Assembly: GCA_947311845.1 (NCBI GenBank)
Contig: CAMZMU010000034.1
Span: 87,818,608 to 87,882,607, forward strand
DNA from: Poa pratensis
Lineage: Eukaryota > Streptophyta > Magnoliopsida > Poales > Poaceae
Direction of reading: 5' to 3'
DNA length: 64,000 bases
Under the pieces are notes generated by a model. That model was given only the letters and a program-made list of their open reading frames with translations, ran no database searches and was not told where the DNA came from. Both the position numbers and the translations under genes were made by a program. Each line of letters opens with the position of its first letter. Within the stretch, counting starts at the first letter, position 1. Of the stretch, positions 19,780-31,197 are shown piece after piece.

Positions 19780-22323
19780 AGCATCCCCAAGCTTAGTTCT
19801 ACTCGTCCTCGAGTAGGTAAAACGATAAAAACAAAATAATTTCTGAGGTGACATGCTACAATCATAATCTTGATCAAATAGTATTGTAAAGCACATGTTA
19901 TGAATGAAGTGATCCAGGTCAATGGTCTATAGTTTGCTAGCAAGTAGATAATGAGCAAACAACTGAATCATATAAGCAAAAACTTTTCATGAATAGTACT
20001 TTCGAGACAAGCATCAAAGAGTTTTGCATAAGAGTTAACTCATAAAGCAATAGATTCTAAGTAAAAGGTATTTAACCAACACAAAGGAAGATTTAAGCTT
20101 CAGCAATTGCTTTCAACTTTCAACATATATATCTCATGGATATTTGTCAACACAAAGCAATATAATAAGTGCAATATACAAGCATATAAAAATTGTTGCA
20201 CCAAAGTTGACACTAGTGTTTGCTTCTAAGATAGAAAGAAGTAGGAAAACTGACTCAACATAAAAGTAAAAGAAAGGCCCTTCGCAGAGGGAAGCAGGGA
20301 TTAAATCATGTGCTAGAGCTTTTTAAGTTTTTGAAATCATATAGAGAGTAAAAATAAGTTTTGAGAGGTGTTTGTTAATTGTCAACGAATCAGAAAATGG
20401 AAAGTACAATATGACCCCTGCCAACCAGACTTTTAAGAGCGGCTCCCATGAAGGACGTTATTTCTACCAGCAAGGCAGATCATCCCTCTTTCTCTTTTGT
20501 TTACACATGCAGATATTTCACTGTTTGTCATTGCTTGACTGATAAATCAGGGCAAAAATGTGAAGAGAATTAAGCGGTTAAAGTTGTAATTAATTGGGAC
20601 TGGGCACCCCATTTGCCAGCTCTTTTTGCAAAATTAATGGATAAGCGGATGTATATGCCGCTAGTCCGGTGGTAAAGTCTGTTTGACAGTTGACATAAAG
20701 ACATCCACCCCGTCCTCATGAGCTTGGTAAACATTGACACAAAATAGGAGTAATAATTTTGAATAGTTTAAAGGTAGCACATGAAAAATTTACTTGGAAT
20801 GGCAAGGAAATACCACATATAGGTAGTTATGGTGGACACAGATGGCATGGATTTTGGCTCAAGGTTTTGGATGCACGAGAAGCATTCCCTCTCAGTACAG
20901 AGTTTAGGCTAGCAAGGTTATTTGAAGCAAACACAGGATATCAACCGACACAGCAAGACTTATATGAAAACATATTGCAAGCATTATAAGACTCTACACT
21001 GTCTTCCTTGTTAACCAAACCCTTTTACTAGAAAATATCTAGACCTTAGAGATACCAATCATGCAAACCAAATTTCAACGAGCTTTACGGTAGTTCTTCA
21101 TTAATAGGTTTTAACTACATGATACAAAAGCTTAAACATGAACTACTTGATAACTCAAAACAATTGACAAGTATCAAATTATCCAATACAGTGATCTACA
21201 AGAATATGTAAGCTTTTTCCATTATACCATCTACCACATGCAACATTTTCTGTTCCAACCAAACACCAATCAATTTATTTCAACATAAACTCTCCAAACA
21301 ATTATAAGTGAAGCAAGAGAGTACTTTCTTTAAAAGAACTAACAGCTCTGAATAAGAGATGCATGCAAAACAGGAGCTAAAAGCATAGCAATAGCTAGAT
21401 AAGAATACTCAACAAGTATAAGTGAAGAATAGGAGTATTCATATGAAAAAGCGGAGCGTGTCTCTCTCCCAATCAAGAATGCTGGGTCCAATCAAGTTGA
21501 CCATAAGAAAAATAAAATACTGAAAATAAAAGCACACAGACGCTCCAAGTAAAGCACATATGATGTGAAAGAATTAAAATATAGTTTCACTAGAGATGAC
21601 CTGATAAGTTGCTGATGAAGAAGGGGATGCCTTGGGCATCCCCAAGCTTAGACGCTTGAGTCTTCTTGAAATATGCTGGGGTGATCCATGGGAGCATCCC
21701 CAAGCTTAAGCTCTTCACTCTTCTTGATCACATTATATCATCCTTCTCTCTTGACCCTTGAAAACTTCCGCCACACCAAACTCAAAGTAATTCTCATTAG
21801 AGGGTTAGTGCACAATCAAAAACTCACATGTTCTATAAGGACACAAACATGACCGTTACTTTTAACATTAACTACTGCCACTGATGTTATGTGAAGCTCT
21901 TCACCCTAAAAAAGAATTCCACTCAACACTAGTAAAAGAGAGAATGCGAAAAATAAAAGACAGAATCTGTCTAAACAGAACAGTCCGCAAAGACGAATTT
22001 TTTCGAGGCACTTACGTTGCTCAGATCGAAAAACTTTAAACTAACGAAAGATGCGTACATATCTGAGGATCACGCACAAAAATTTCAGATTTAAATAATT
22101 TTTCTGTGATTTTACAGAATTAAAACGGTGAACAGCAGAAATCTGTTCCTGCGCAGAAATCCAAATCTAGCATCATCTTCCTATTAGAGGCAATACTTGG
22201 CACAACAATGCGATAAAATAAAGATACAAAGGAATTGTTACAGAAGTAAACAACTCCTTGACTCAAAAAAAAAGAAAAATTGCAGAAATAAAATAATGGG
22301 TTGTCTCCCATAAGCGCTTTTCT
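19780..22323 (-). other. Element A non-coding 3' region with polypurine tract and conserved hairpin
   Basis: About 2.5 kb without a sense ORF, but clearly related to 31198-33748 of element C in the opposite orientation. At 19780-19795 the minus strand reads taagcttggggatgct, the polypurine tract. A near-copy of the tract sits in a hairpin at 21623-21643 (ggggatgcc/ttg/ggcatcccc), and another at about 21690-21705. Confidence 0.7.
20759..20989 (+). other. 76-codon ORF antisense to element A
   Basis: The ORF has a protein-like composition (central part GSYGGHRWHGFWLKVLDARE). The related region of element C (32640-32830) keeps the DNA similarity, but there the reading frame is broken by stops and a 1-bp shift, so protein-level constraint is doubtful. 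Not recognised. Confidence 0.2.
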
Positions 22324-23077
22324 TTAACGCCTTTCAGCTAGGCGCAGAAAGTAAGAATCAAGTGTTTCCAAGTGATGAAGCATCAAATCATCAAAAACTT
22401 CCTCAAAAACACAGCTTGTAACAATAGGCATTTTTGGTTTAGGTAATTCTTGGGAAGCAAATTTAAATAATTCATTATGTGATTCACCCTCAATTTTATC
22501 AGTTTTAAGCACATTAGGGGGTTTTGGTTGAGGCACTTTTCGAACATACATGAATTTTTGCTCTTTCCCCACAAAAGCTTTCTGCTTTTTAAACTTGATA
22601 GAGGAGAAAGTTGAACTTAGAGTATCCTCTAATTCACCTATCCTGAAGTTTTGATTATCATGGCCAGTGCTAGCTTCTAAAATAGCAATTCTTTTATTAA
22701 TATCTCCCAGTGATTCATTAACTTTGCTAGAACTACCAAGCAAATCCGGCAAATTTTTCTCCATGGACTCCAATTTTTTTATAACATCTTCCAAAGTAGT
22801 CTCAATTTTAAGATCATTAATAGGTGGTATTCCTACCAAACTTTCAATTATATTGCGTGCTTCCAAAGCAGGAGTCCCCAGAAAGTTGCCTCCTGTCAGA
22901 GTATCTAGAACATACCGATACCAACTAGTGATACCAACATAAAAATTTCTAAGAAGGATCATGGTAGAATTTTTTAGTACATCTACGGTGAGCATCACTG
23001 ATCCTATACCAAGCATCTTTTAAACTTTCTCCACCTTGTTGCTTAAAGGACCGAACTTCAATTTCAGGGGTACTCAT
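22324..23077 (-). pseudogene. Truncated and frameshifted gag of element A
   Basis: The reading starts at ATG 23077 (MSTPEIEVRSFKQQGGESLK), runs about 42 codons to a stop, and continues one base off from about 22980 to 22324 after an indel in an A/T run (minus strand actaaaaaattctacc). The sequence EVRSFKQQGGESLKDAWYRI and RNFYVGITSWYRYVLDTLTG corresponds to the middle and C-terminal part of a retrotransposon gag core, so the N-terminal half of gag is missing. The second part ends with a coiled-coil-like segment and a Lys/Pro-rich tail, with no zinc knuckle. It would build a virus-like particle if whole. Probably inactive, or an adapted short gag if the frameshift is recent. Confidence 0.7.
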
Positions 23078-23250
23078 TTTAGCAAAATTAAAACAAAACA
23101 GAAAGATAACAACTTGAAAATAAAAGTAACTATTTTTTTGTGTTTTTGATAAATAAAGCAAACAAGACTAAATAAAAATAAACTAAGCAAGACAATAACA
23201 AAGTAAAGAGATTGGAAGCGTGAAACTCCCCTTGCAGAAATCCTCTTGCT

Positions 23251-23266
23251 CCCGGCAACGGCGCCA
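23251..23266 (-). promoter_or_regulatory. Primer-binding site of element A
   Basis: The minus strand reads TGGCGCCGTTGCCGGG, 11 bp inside the 5' LTR end (23278). The same site is used by element C (28489-28506), as in Athila-lineage Gypsy elements of grasses. Confidence 0.85.
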
Positions 23267-23277
23267 GAAAAAGAGCT

Positions 23278-24306
23278 TGATTGCGTGGATCACACGTTCT
23301 TGGGAGACCCCAAGAGGAAGGTATGCAGTGTAGCAGCAGTTTCCTCAGTATGAAACCAAGGTTTAATCGAACCAGTAGGAGCAAGAAATCACTTCTGAAG
23401 GTTGTTGGTGGCGGAATATGGCACGGCGCAACACCAGGGAATCCGGCGACCGACGTGGAACCTGCACAAACACAATCAAACTACTTTGCCCCAACGAAAC
23501 AGTGAGGTTGTCAATCTCACCGGCTTGCTGAAAACAAAGGATTAAATATATGGTGTGGAAAACAGTAGTAAATTGCAGAGAATGAAAAGGAATAATGTTT
23601 GCAGTTGGTTGTATTATCAGTGTAAAAGAATGGACCGGGGTCCACAGTTCACTAGTGGTGTCTCTCCATAAAAGATAACTAACATGCTGGGTGAACAAAT
23701 TACAGATGGGCAATTGACAAAATATTGAGCGCGTGACAATGCATATATATGACATGATGATTACTATGATATTCATGTGGGCATTACGACAAAATACATA
23801 GACCGTTATCCAACAGCGTCTATGACAAATAATCCACCGTCAGGTTGTCATCCGAGTTCCCCGTTGGTATTAAGTTGCAAGCAACGGATAATTGCATTAA
23901 GTAATATGCGTAATGTAAACAAATGCATTAGACCTAACGGCGCACCCTTAAGCTAAGCATCGGTTATTTTATCCCTAGTGGCAACAGCACATCCACAATC
24001 TTAGAAGTTATTGTCACTCTCCCAGATTACCGGAGGCATGAACCCACTATCTAGTATAAATACTCACTCTTGGAGTTACAAGCATCTATTTGACCAAAGC
24101 ATCTACTAGTAATGGAAAGCATGCAAGATCATAAATAACATATAAGATAGATTGATAATCAACTTGACATAGTATTCAATATTCATCAGATCCCAGCAAA
24201 CACAACATGTAGCATTACGATAAGATGATCTTGATCATGATAGGCAGCTCACAAGATCTAAACATGATAGCATAAAGTGGAGAGACAACCATCTAGTTAC
24301 TGCCAT
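23278..24306 (-). mobile_element. Element A 5' LTR, 3' part (split by element B)
   Basis: 1029 bp; the rest of the LTR is 46118-46695. Aligns to 18170-19200 with about 20 substitutions and small indels. The break at 24306/24307 coincides with the gccat target duplication of element B. Confidence 0.92.
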
Positions 24307-24801
24307 TGACAAGGGTATACATCTCGGGTACCCTACCATGAGGGTACCTAGTGCACGTAACGACTGAGGCCCAATTACAAAGAGCATGCTCGAAGCCCAA
24401 GACAGGAGGCCCAAGAAGATGGAGTATCCTCCAAGATTAGTCATAGGCATAGTCGGTTTAGGCTTTCCTTACGTGTAAACTAGGTCGGTTATGAACTCCC
24501 GAGACCCAGCCTATTTAAGGACTGAGAGGGGTGCCAATCTAGGACCAAGCCATACTCAAACCACCAAAGCTCTAGCAAGATCGACATCTCGCCGGAGCCA
24601 CCTTGTAACCGCATAATCTCACACGATCAATAACAGATAAGCAGGAAGTAGGGTCTTTACCTCCAACCGAGGGGCCTGAACCTGGGTAAATCTTTGCCTC
24701 TGCTTGTCAGCCGACGAAACTACCAGTACTACCACGTTCTCTCCCCATAATCTCAACCCTAGGTCCTTAACCATGGGATTTGATGAGTGTACCCCTCGTC
24801 A
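24307..24801 (+). mobile_element. Element B 5' LTR
   Basis: Starts TGACAAGGGTATACATCTCG and ends acccctcgtca. A TATA-like cctatttaagg lies near 24510. Confidence 0.93.
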
Positions 24802-26970
24802 ATTGGCGCCGTCTGTGGGAAAGAATAGTGCTGGACTCACGGTTTCTTCGGTTCCATCGGAAAACGGCAACTCGCCGATCGAATCTACAAACGGCAACTC
24901 GCCGGCTGCATCAACAAACCAGAACTCGCCGACTCGGGCAGCACACGACAACTCGCCGACTCACTCGACAAACGGCAGCACGCTTGCTTCACCTGCAAAA
25001 AGCGCATCAGATCCTCTAATGGATTTCGACCCACACTCGCCAGAATTCCAGGAGGCCTTCTCCGATCTCGAGTCAGGTTTGGGTTTAACCGTTGGTTCGT
25101 TCAATTTTTTCGTCAACAAGCTTGGTGTGCAGGACTTGACGGATCCACGCCAACTCGCAACTTCCGCACCCGAGTCTCCATCTGTTGCGCCCCCTTCGAC
25201 TGCTGATCCATCAACTGCGTCCATACCATCGTCGATCTTCCAAGCTTGCTCGTCTGGAACAACCATGTCCACACGAGAGATCAACGAGCTCATTGAAGAA
25301 CTCCAAGGCGAGGAGGCCGAATCAGCATACCGCACAAACGATCCCGAGGTTGATCTCCCACTCGAGGATAGTTTCGACTGCGGGATCTCCCTCAGCGACT
25401 TTGACGAGCCTGAAACTCATATCGACAACTACGTCGACTCCGAGATCTGCACCAACAACAACCTCGACTTCGAGATTCATAACAACTTCGCCGACGCCGA
25501 GATGAGCATAGGCGATGAAGGCATCGACAGCGAGATCCGTCCAGACGGACCACTCGACGCGCATATCGACTCCGACATGAGCCTTGATGATGACGTCGAG
25601 TCCATGATGGGACTCGAAGACACATGCACATACCCTCGGGTGATACCCCAGCAGGTCTACGTCGCCTTCGCCGCAGAATCATCTGATGCTGCGGCAAGTC
25701 GCAGGCCTACAGAGTTCCCGTGCATGGTTACTATGCCGGACGGAGTCACAAATCTCACAATTACTGCTGAGATGGCAGCAAAAGCAGATAAAGTTATCAA
25801 GGAGTGCACAATGATGCCAGCAGATGCAACACGGGAGGAGATGCTGACCTTCCAGTACTTCAACTGGCAGGAATCACTTCGACTGAAGCAGAAAAGAGCG
25901 ACACTCGAAGAACGCAAAAAGCAGGCTAGCTAGTCGAGTGTGCGCAGAAGATAGCTCTCCCTGAGCTCCACCAGGCGAGCAGACACAAGACCCAGATCAA
26001 GGCTGTCACACCTCTCGCCGGATGAGAGGGCGGCACTCACCCGCAACCTAGGCAACTCTTTCATGACATACGACGAGGAGGGAGTGCCAGTACCCAAAAC
26101 AGCTGTGGGTGCTCTCTTTACCGCTGCAGCATACCTAGAGGCAATCAAGCCTCCAGCTGATGACCCTAATGCAAAACTACATCGCCAACAGATCAAATCA
26201 CTCGCCTTAGCGGCGAAGGCCATACGCCAAATTCCAAAAACTCCAGGGGGGAGTCGAGACCGTGCCCTAGTTGACACGCGTCGTGCAGAGCATAATCACA
26301 GTGGTCGCCGCCATCACTCGAAGGAAAGAAGCGGCTCACGTAGGCGCAGGTCCAGGAGCAGATCACGCAGATCTTACAGTAGCGACTCATACTCTGATTG
26401 AGAGCCTGAGCCACATGGAGCTCTGTGCTTCACTCGACGCGTCCACGAGACACGGATGTCCAAAGGGTTCAAACTCACATCTGAACAACCCAAGTACACG
26501 GGTCGACAGGAACCTTCGGGGTGGCTGGAAGACTACAGGCTGGCTGTCGCGTGCCAGCGAGGCACAAACATCACAGCCATGCAATACATATGACTCATGC
26601 TCGAAGGCACAGCCTGCGACTGGCTCAAGGCCCTACCTCCATCAACATACGACTCGTGGGATCACTTTCGCACTGATTTCATCAAAAACTTCGAGCCTCT
26701 ATATGAGCGCCCAAAAGATTCGAGGAGCTGCGAGCTTGCGTTCAACGGTCAGACGAAACGTTGAGGTCATACATCAGACGATGGACTGAGATACGCAACT
26801 CAGTCGGAGTAATTTCAGAAGATATGGCCATGGACGCTTTCATAATGGGCCTCGCCAGGCGGGACTTCAAAGAAGCACTTGGTCGCAAAAAGCTAACCTC
26901 TGTGGCTAACCTCTTGATGATCACGACTGAGTGGGCAGACGGAGAAGACATGGCGCGCACCACACGCGGG
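24773..26970 (+). pseudogene. Element B gag, N-terminal and core part (interrupted by element C)
   Basis: The frame is open from within the LTR end (ATG 24773) through the primer site to TAG at 25931. After that the same frame continues past stops at 25952 (TAG), 26399 (TGA) and about 26590 (TGA), then shifts one base near 26710. The N-terminal part is acidic and Ser/Thr/Asn-rich with repeats of 'NSP'. A basic Arg/Ser stretch precedes the gag core, recognisable from CFTRRV..TRMSKGFKLTS, PSGWLEDYRLAV and, after the shift, LRSYIRRWTEIRNSVGVISE. At least two stops look like CGA-to-TGA changes. The frame breaks at ARTTRG, exactly where element C is inserted, and resumes at 35268. It was the capsid protein; it is no longer translatable. 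Confidence 0.85.
24803..24820 (+). promoter_or_regulatory. Primer-binding site of element B
   Basis: ttggcgccgtctgtggga, one base after the LTR end; the TGGCGCC core is shared with A and C, but the rest differs. Confidence 0.85.
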
Positions 26971-28478
26971 TGATACGTCTCAAACGTATCTATAATTTTT
27001 TATGTTCCATGTTGAATTATATCAAGTTGCTACATGTTTTAGTTACACTTTATATCATTTTTATGCATTTTCTGGGACTAACCTATTAACTAGATGCCAC
27101 AGTGCCAGTTCCCTGTTTTCTGCTGTTTTTCGTTTCAGAATATCTATTAAGGAAATATTCTCGGAATTGGACGAAACGAATTGCACCGTCAATGATATTA
27201 CGAGGAGAACACGAAGTCCAAACGGGAGACGGAGTGGGGCCCCGAGGCCACCACGCCATAGCTGGGCGCGGCCCAAGGGGGGCCCGCGCCGAGCTATGGT
27301 GTGGCTGCCTCGTGCAGCCCCCGACGCCGCCTCTTCGCCTATATATCGCCCCCGATGCGTAAACCCTAGACGATTCGTCATATTCGCAAATACAACTCCG
27401 TGCTCCGCCGCCATCCGAAACTCCGTTTCGGGGGACAGAAGTCTCTGTTCCGGCACCCTGCCGGGACGGGGAAGTGCCCCCGGAGCCATCTTCATCAACA
27501 CCGGAGCCATCTTCATCGCCATCTCCCTCTCCCATGATGAGGAGGGAGTAGTTCTCCATCGGGGCTGAGGGCTCATACCGGTAGCTATGTGGTTTATCTC
27601 TCTCTCATGGTGTGATCTTATTGTGATCATGAGCATTGTAATCTAGTTGAATCTATGGATGATTTCCCCTTCACTATGATATGCTACTCAAGTGTTTTGT
27701 CATTGTAATCTGTGGAGTCATGTTAAGCACGTTATCACGGTGACAGTGTGGGTGATGTGTATGACTCCATTAATATATTAGAGGGATGTTTTATGATTGT
27801 TGGATAGCACTATTTCACTTGCGGAGGTTGTGTTCTGTCTAGGATTACCTTCAGTGACATTGGGGTGTTCTAGGTGTGTTTCACTGACCTTGAGGTGTGC
27901 TGTTATTAGCCCTACGCACTTGACTTGGTGTATGCTATGATGATGTGGTGTTCGTTTACTCAGACTTTGAGGAGTGCTGTTATTAGCCCTACGCAGAAGA
28001 TTAGTATTTCTATCCAACATGAGAATAATCCGGAGTAGCATAGTGAAGAGGAGTATTTATGTATTCAATCATGATTATATATGTTGAGAGTGTCCACTAG
28101 TGAAAGTATGATCCCTAGGCCTTGTTTCCAAGCATTGAAACACCGTTTACTACAAGTTCCGCTACATGTTTGCTTGCTGCCATTTTTATTACAGATTGCA
28201 TCTACTACTTGTTACCATCCATACCACTTGTATTTCACTATCTCTTCGCCGAACTAGTGCACCTATACACCTGACAAGTGTATTAGGTGTGTTGGGGACA
28301 CAAGAGACTTCTTGTATCTTAATTGCAGGGTTGCTTGGAGGAATATCTTTGACCTCTACCTCCCTGAGTTCGATAAACCTTGGGATACTCACTTAAGGGA
28401 AACTTGCTGCTGTTCTACAAACCTCTGCACTTGGAGGCCCAACACTGTCTACAAGAGTAGAAGCATTCATAGACATCA
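26971..28478 (+). mobile_element. Element C 5' LTR
   Basis: Starts TGATACGTCTCAAACGTATC, ends tcatagacatca. A TATA box (cctatatatcg, 27338-27348) is followed by gcgtaaaccctag, a likely transcription start. ORFs of 188, 191 and 157 codons across the LTR exist in several overlapping frames and recur in the other LTR; they are not treated as genes. Confidence 0.94.
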
Positions 28479-28488
28479 AGCACTTTTC

Positions 28489-28506
28489 TGGCGCCGTTGC
28501 CGGGGA
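28489..28506 (+). promoter_or_regulatory. Primer-binding site of element C
   Basis: TGGCGCCGTTGCCGGGGA, 10 bp after the LTR end. Confidence 0.85.
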
Positions 28507-28587
28507 GGTAAGTGTTGTAAGGTATCTCCTTTAGATTCTGCAGTTATATCTTTTTGTTTCTTTTTTTAATTTCACTAGTTAGGCTTA

Positions 28588-31197
28588 ATGGAAAACAACA
28601 AAAAAATTAGAGATCTCTATGAAATTTATCTTGAGCTAGGACATGATGTGTTTGAAGAGAAAATTAAAAAACCTATGGAAATTTGCTTGCATGATAGTGG
28701 TAATGTTTTTAGTATAAATTCTTTGAACACTATTATTGCTAATGCTATGGAAAAGTCTGAGCTTGGGGAAGCTGGTTTTGAACACAATGATCTTTTTAGT
28801 TCCCTAGCTTTTGAGGAGAAAATTCGTTCTCATGATACTTTGTCTCCCATATGTGATAATTCTAATGATGCTTGTGATATTCTCAGTCCAACTTCTGAAA
28901 ATATTCCTTTTAGAATACCTATGAAAATTGTTGAAAGAGTTATGAATGATCAATATGCAGGGGATGGATCAGTCCATCCAAGTGCTCACTTGTTGAAACT
29001 TACAGAACTTTGTGAGTTGTTTAAGGTTGCAGGTTTATCAAGAGAAAATGTCATGAAGAAATTATTTCCATTGTCACTTAAGGACAAAGCAAGGGAGTGG
29101 TATGAGCTACTAGATGATCCTCGTCATTCGGAGTGGAAGGAGCTTGAATCTCTCTTTTACTCTAAATTTTATCCTCTTCATGAAGTGCATAGAGATAGGA
29201 ATTTCATTTACAATTTTTTGCCTCGTGACACAGAAAGCATTGCTCAAGCTTGGGAAAGACTGAAAATATTATTACTCAAATGTCCTAACCATGGGCTTCC
29301 TGAGGAGATAATTGTTACTAATTTTTATGCAAGACTTTCAGGTGATTGCAAGGATTATCTAGATGCATGTTCAGAGGGTTCTTTCACAAGTAAGAAGGTT
29401 GAAGCTAAATGGGATCTTCTTGAAACAATTCATTACAATGCTGAAAATTGGGAGAATGACAAAGGTAAAGAATCAGGTATAAACTATGAGTATGATTGCA
29501 TTAAGTCTTTCACTGAAACTGCTAGTTTTCATGAGCTTAGTGCTAATTATGGTCTTGATTCTCAAATTATTGTTGATTGCTGTAGAACCTTTGCTTCTCA
29601 TATTAGTATTCCTAAAGAGAATTGGGACATGTATCATGAACCTTTTAAAGACACTTGCTTGGAAACCGAAATTGTTACTAATGATTGCAATAAACATGCC
29701 TAAACTTCTGAAAATATTGTTTCTTATAAGCATGTTAATTTTTGTGGAGCACTTAGACCTTGTGAAAATACTAATAATGAAGAAGAATATTGTAAAGTTC
29801 ATAAGCATGAGAAAACTAGAATATGGAGTAGGGCTCTAAGTGATCTTGCTGAAAAGATTTGTGTCCTATATCCTTTTATCTGTGAACTTTGCTATGAAGA
29901 AGGTCATTTCGAATTCCAATGCTCAAAGTTTGATAATACAATTTCGAGTTTGTTTGATGATAGCATGATTGATCCTGATCTTTATGATGAACTTGAATTA
30001 TTTTTGGGGTGTGAAGAGTTGTCAAGCAAAACTTCTATGTTAGATATGAGTGCCTTTGATATGAACATTTTGCAGGAATGCCACAGCTATTGTGTTGATA
30101 AGAGCCACACTAATGCTTATATAGAAAAAATTATAAAAGATGTGGCTTTACCAAAATATGAAAGGACAGATACTTGTTTTACTCTAATTAATGAAAGGGA
30201 GGAATCCTCCCAAGTTTCGTCTGTTGTTCCTAACAATAAACCAGGTTATATGGAGAAGCTTCCTTTCAAGCCTCTCCCTCCTAAAGAAGGAAAGAAGAAG
30301 AAGAAGAAGAGGAGGAGTAAAAGGAGAGAGGAAACGGTATCTTCCCCTAAACATGTTGCTCCTATTATAGTTGTTGCAGATGAGTCTGAACTTGATGATG
30401 TTCCTATGCCTTTTACTTATAGTAGTGATCATGATTGGGAAAAACACACTACTTTTGATATTGAAAATCTTTTGGGTACCAATTCTGAAGATGATGATAT
30501 TAACAATTGTTATACTATTAGTACTATCCATGTTCCTTCCAATGATGATATGGAAAGCTCTAAGCTTGGGGATGTTGAGGTTTTTGAAAATCCTTTTGCT
30601 ACAAATGATTACATATTTGAGACCTCTCCTCCTAGTGAGGTTTTCGAAAATGCTTTTGGTATTAATGATTATATGTTTGAAACTCCTTTTGCTAGTAAAA
30701 ATTATGACACTATGTTTACAAGTATTTATACTTGTAAAGACAATTATCCCCTTGTTTATGATGATACTATGCCTCCAGTCTTTGACACTTATTGTGATGA
30801 TAAATATGCCACATATTATAATTACAACCATCTCTCTAATATACAACTTGTCTATCATGTTCAAGTCCTTTATGATAATCCTGCTCCCAATGTTACTAAC
30901 AAGAAGGATTTTGCTTATGTGGAAAATATTGATACTTTTATGCATAAGGATCATGATAAAAATGTTTCATGTGATGGTTATATTGTGGATTTTATCAATG
31001 ATGTTACTGGAAATTACTATGAGAGAGGGAGACATGGTTTCATTTATTCCAATAATATTATTTCTCCTCTCTCTTTGTTGAAGGTTTTGAAGTGGTGCCT
31101 GTTTTGTCTTTCTATGCTAGCAGCTTTCAACTTCAATGATTTGTTTTCTTACAAGGCTCCTTTGCATAGGAAGTGGGTTAGACTTAAATGTGTTTGA
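28588..31197 (+). pseudogene. Element C gag with zinc knuckle and long C-terminal extension, one in-frame stop
   Basis: One frame runs 870 codons from ATG 28588 to TGA 31195-31197, broken only by TAA at 29701-29703 (codon 372). Part 1 holds the gag core: LKLTELCELFKVAGLSRENV and REWYELL...W.ELESLFYSKF around residues 130-200, and QAWERLKILLLKCPNHGLPE near 230-250. The frame stays open after the stop and encodes a perfect CX2CX4HX4C zinc knuckle, CELCYEEGHFEFQC (residues 432-445, 29881-29922). Then come a Lys/Arg-rich patch (GKKKKKKRRSKRRE, ~567-580), an acidic region with a repeated V.FENxF..NDYxFET motif, and a hydrophobic patch near the C-terminus. A full gag-nucleocapsid would package the RNA; the ~400-aa tail is unlike gag proteins I know. 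The stop may be a recent mutation or be read through. Pol is absent. Confidence 0.75.

Noticed and set aside
27002..27636. ORFs of 157-191 codons in the LTR of element C
   Set aside because: Overlapping frames on both strands, duplicated in the other LTR at 33777-34419, and crossing the TATA box and transcription start.
30184..30954. 256-codon minus-strand ORF
   Set aside because: Antisense shadow of the gag extension; Ile/Asn-rich from AT-rich codons.
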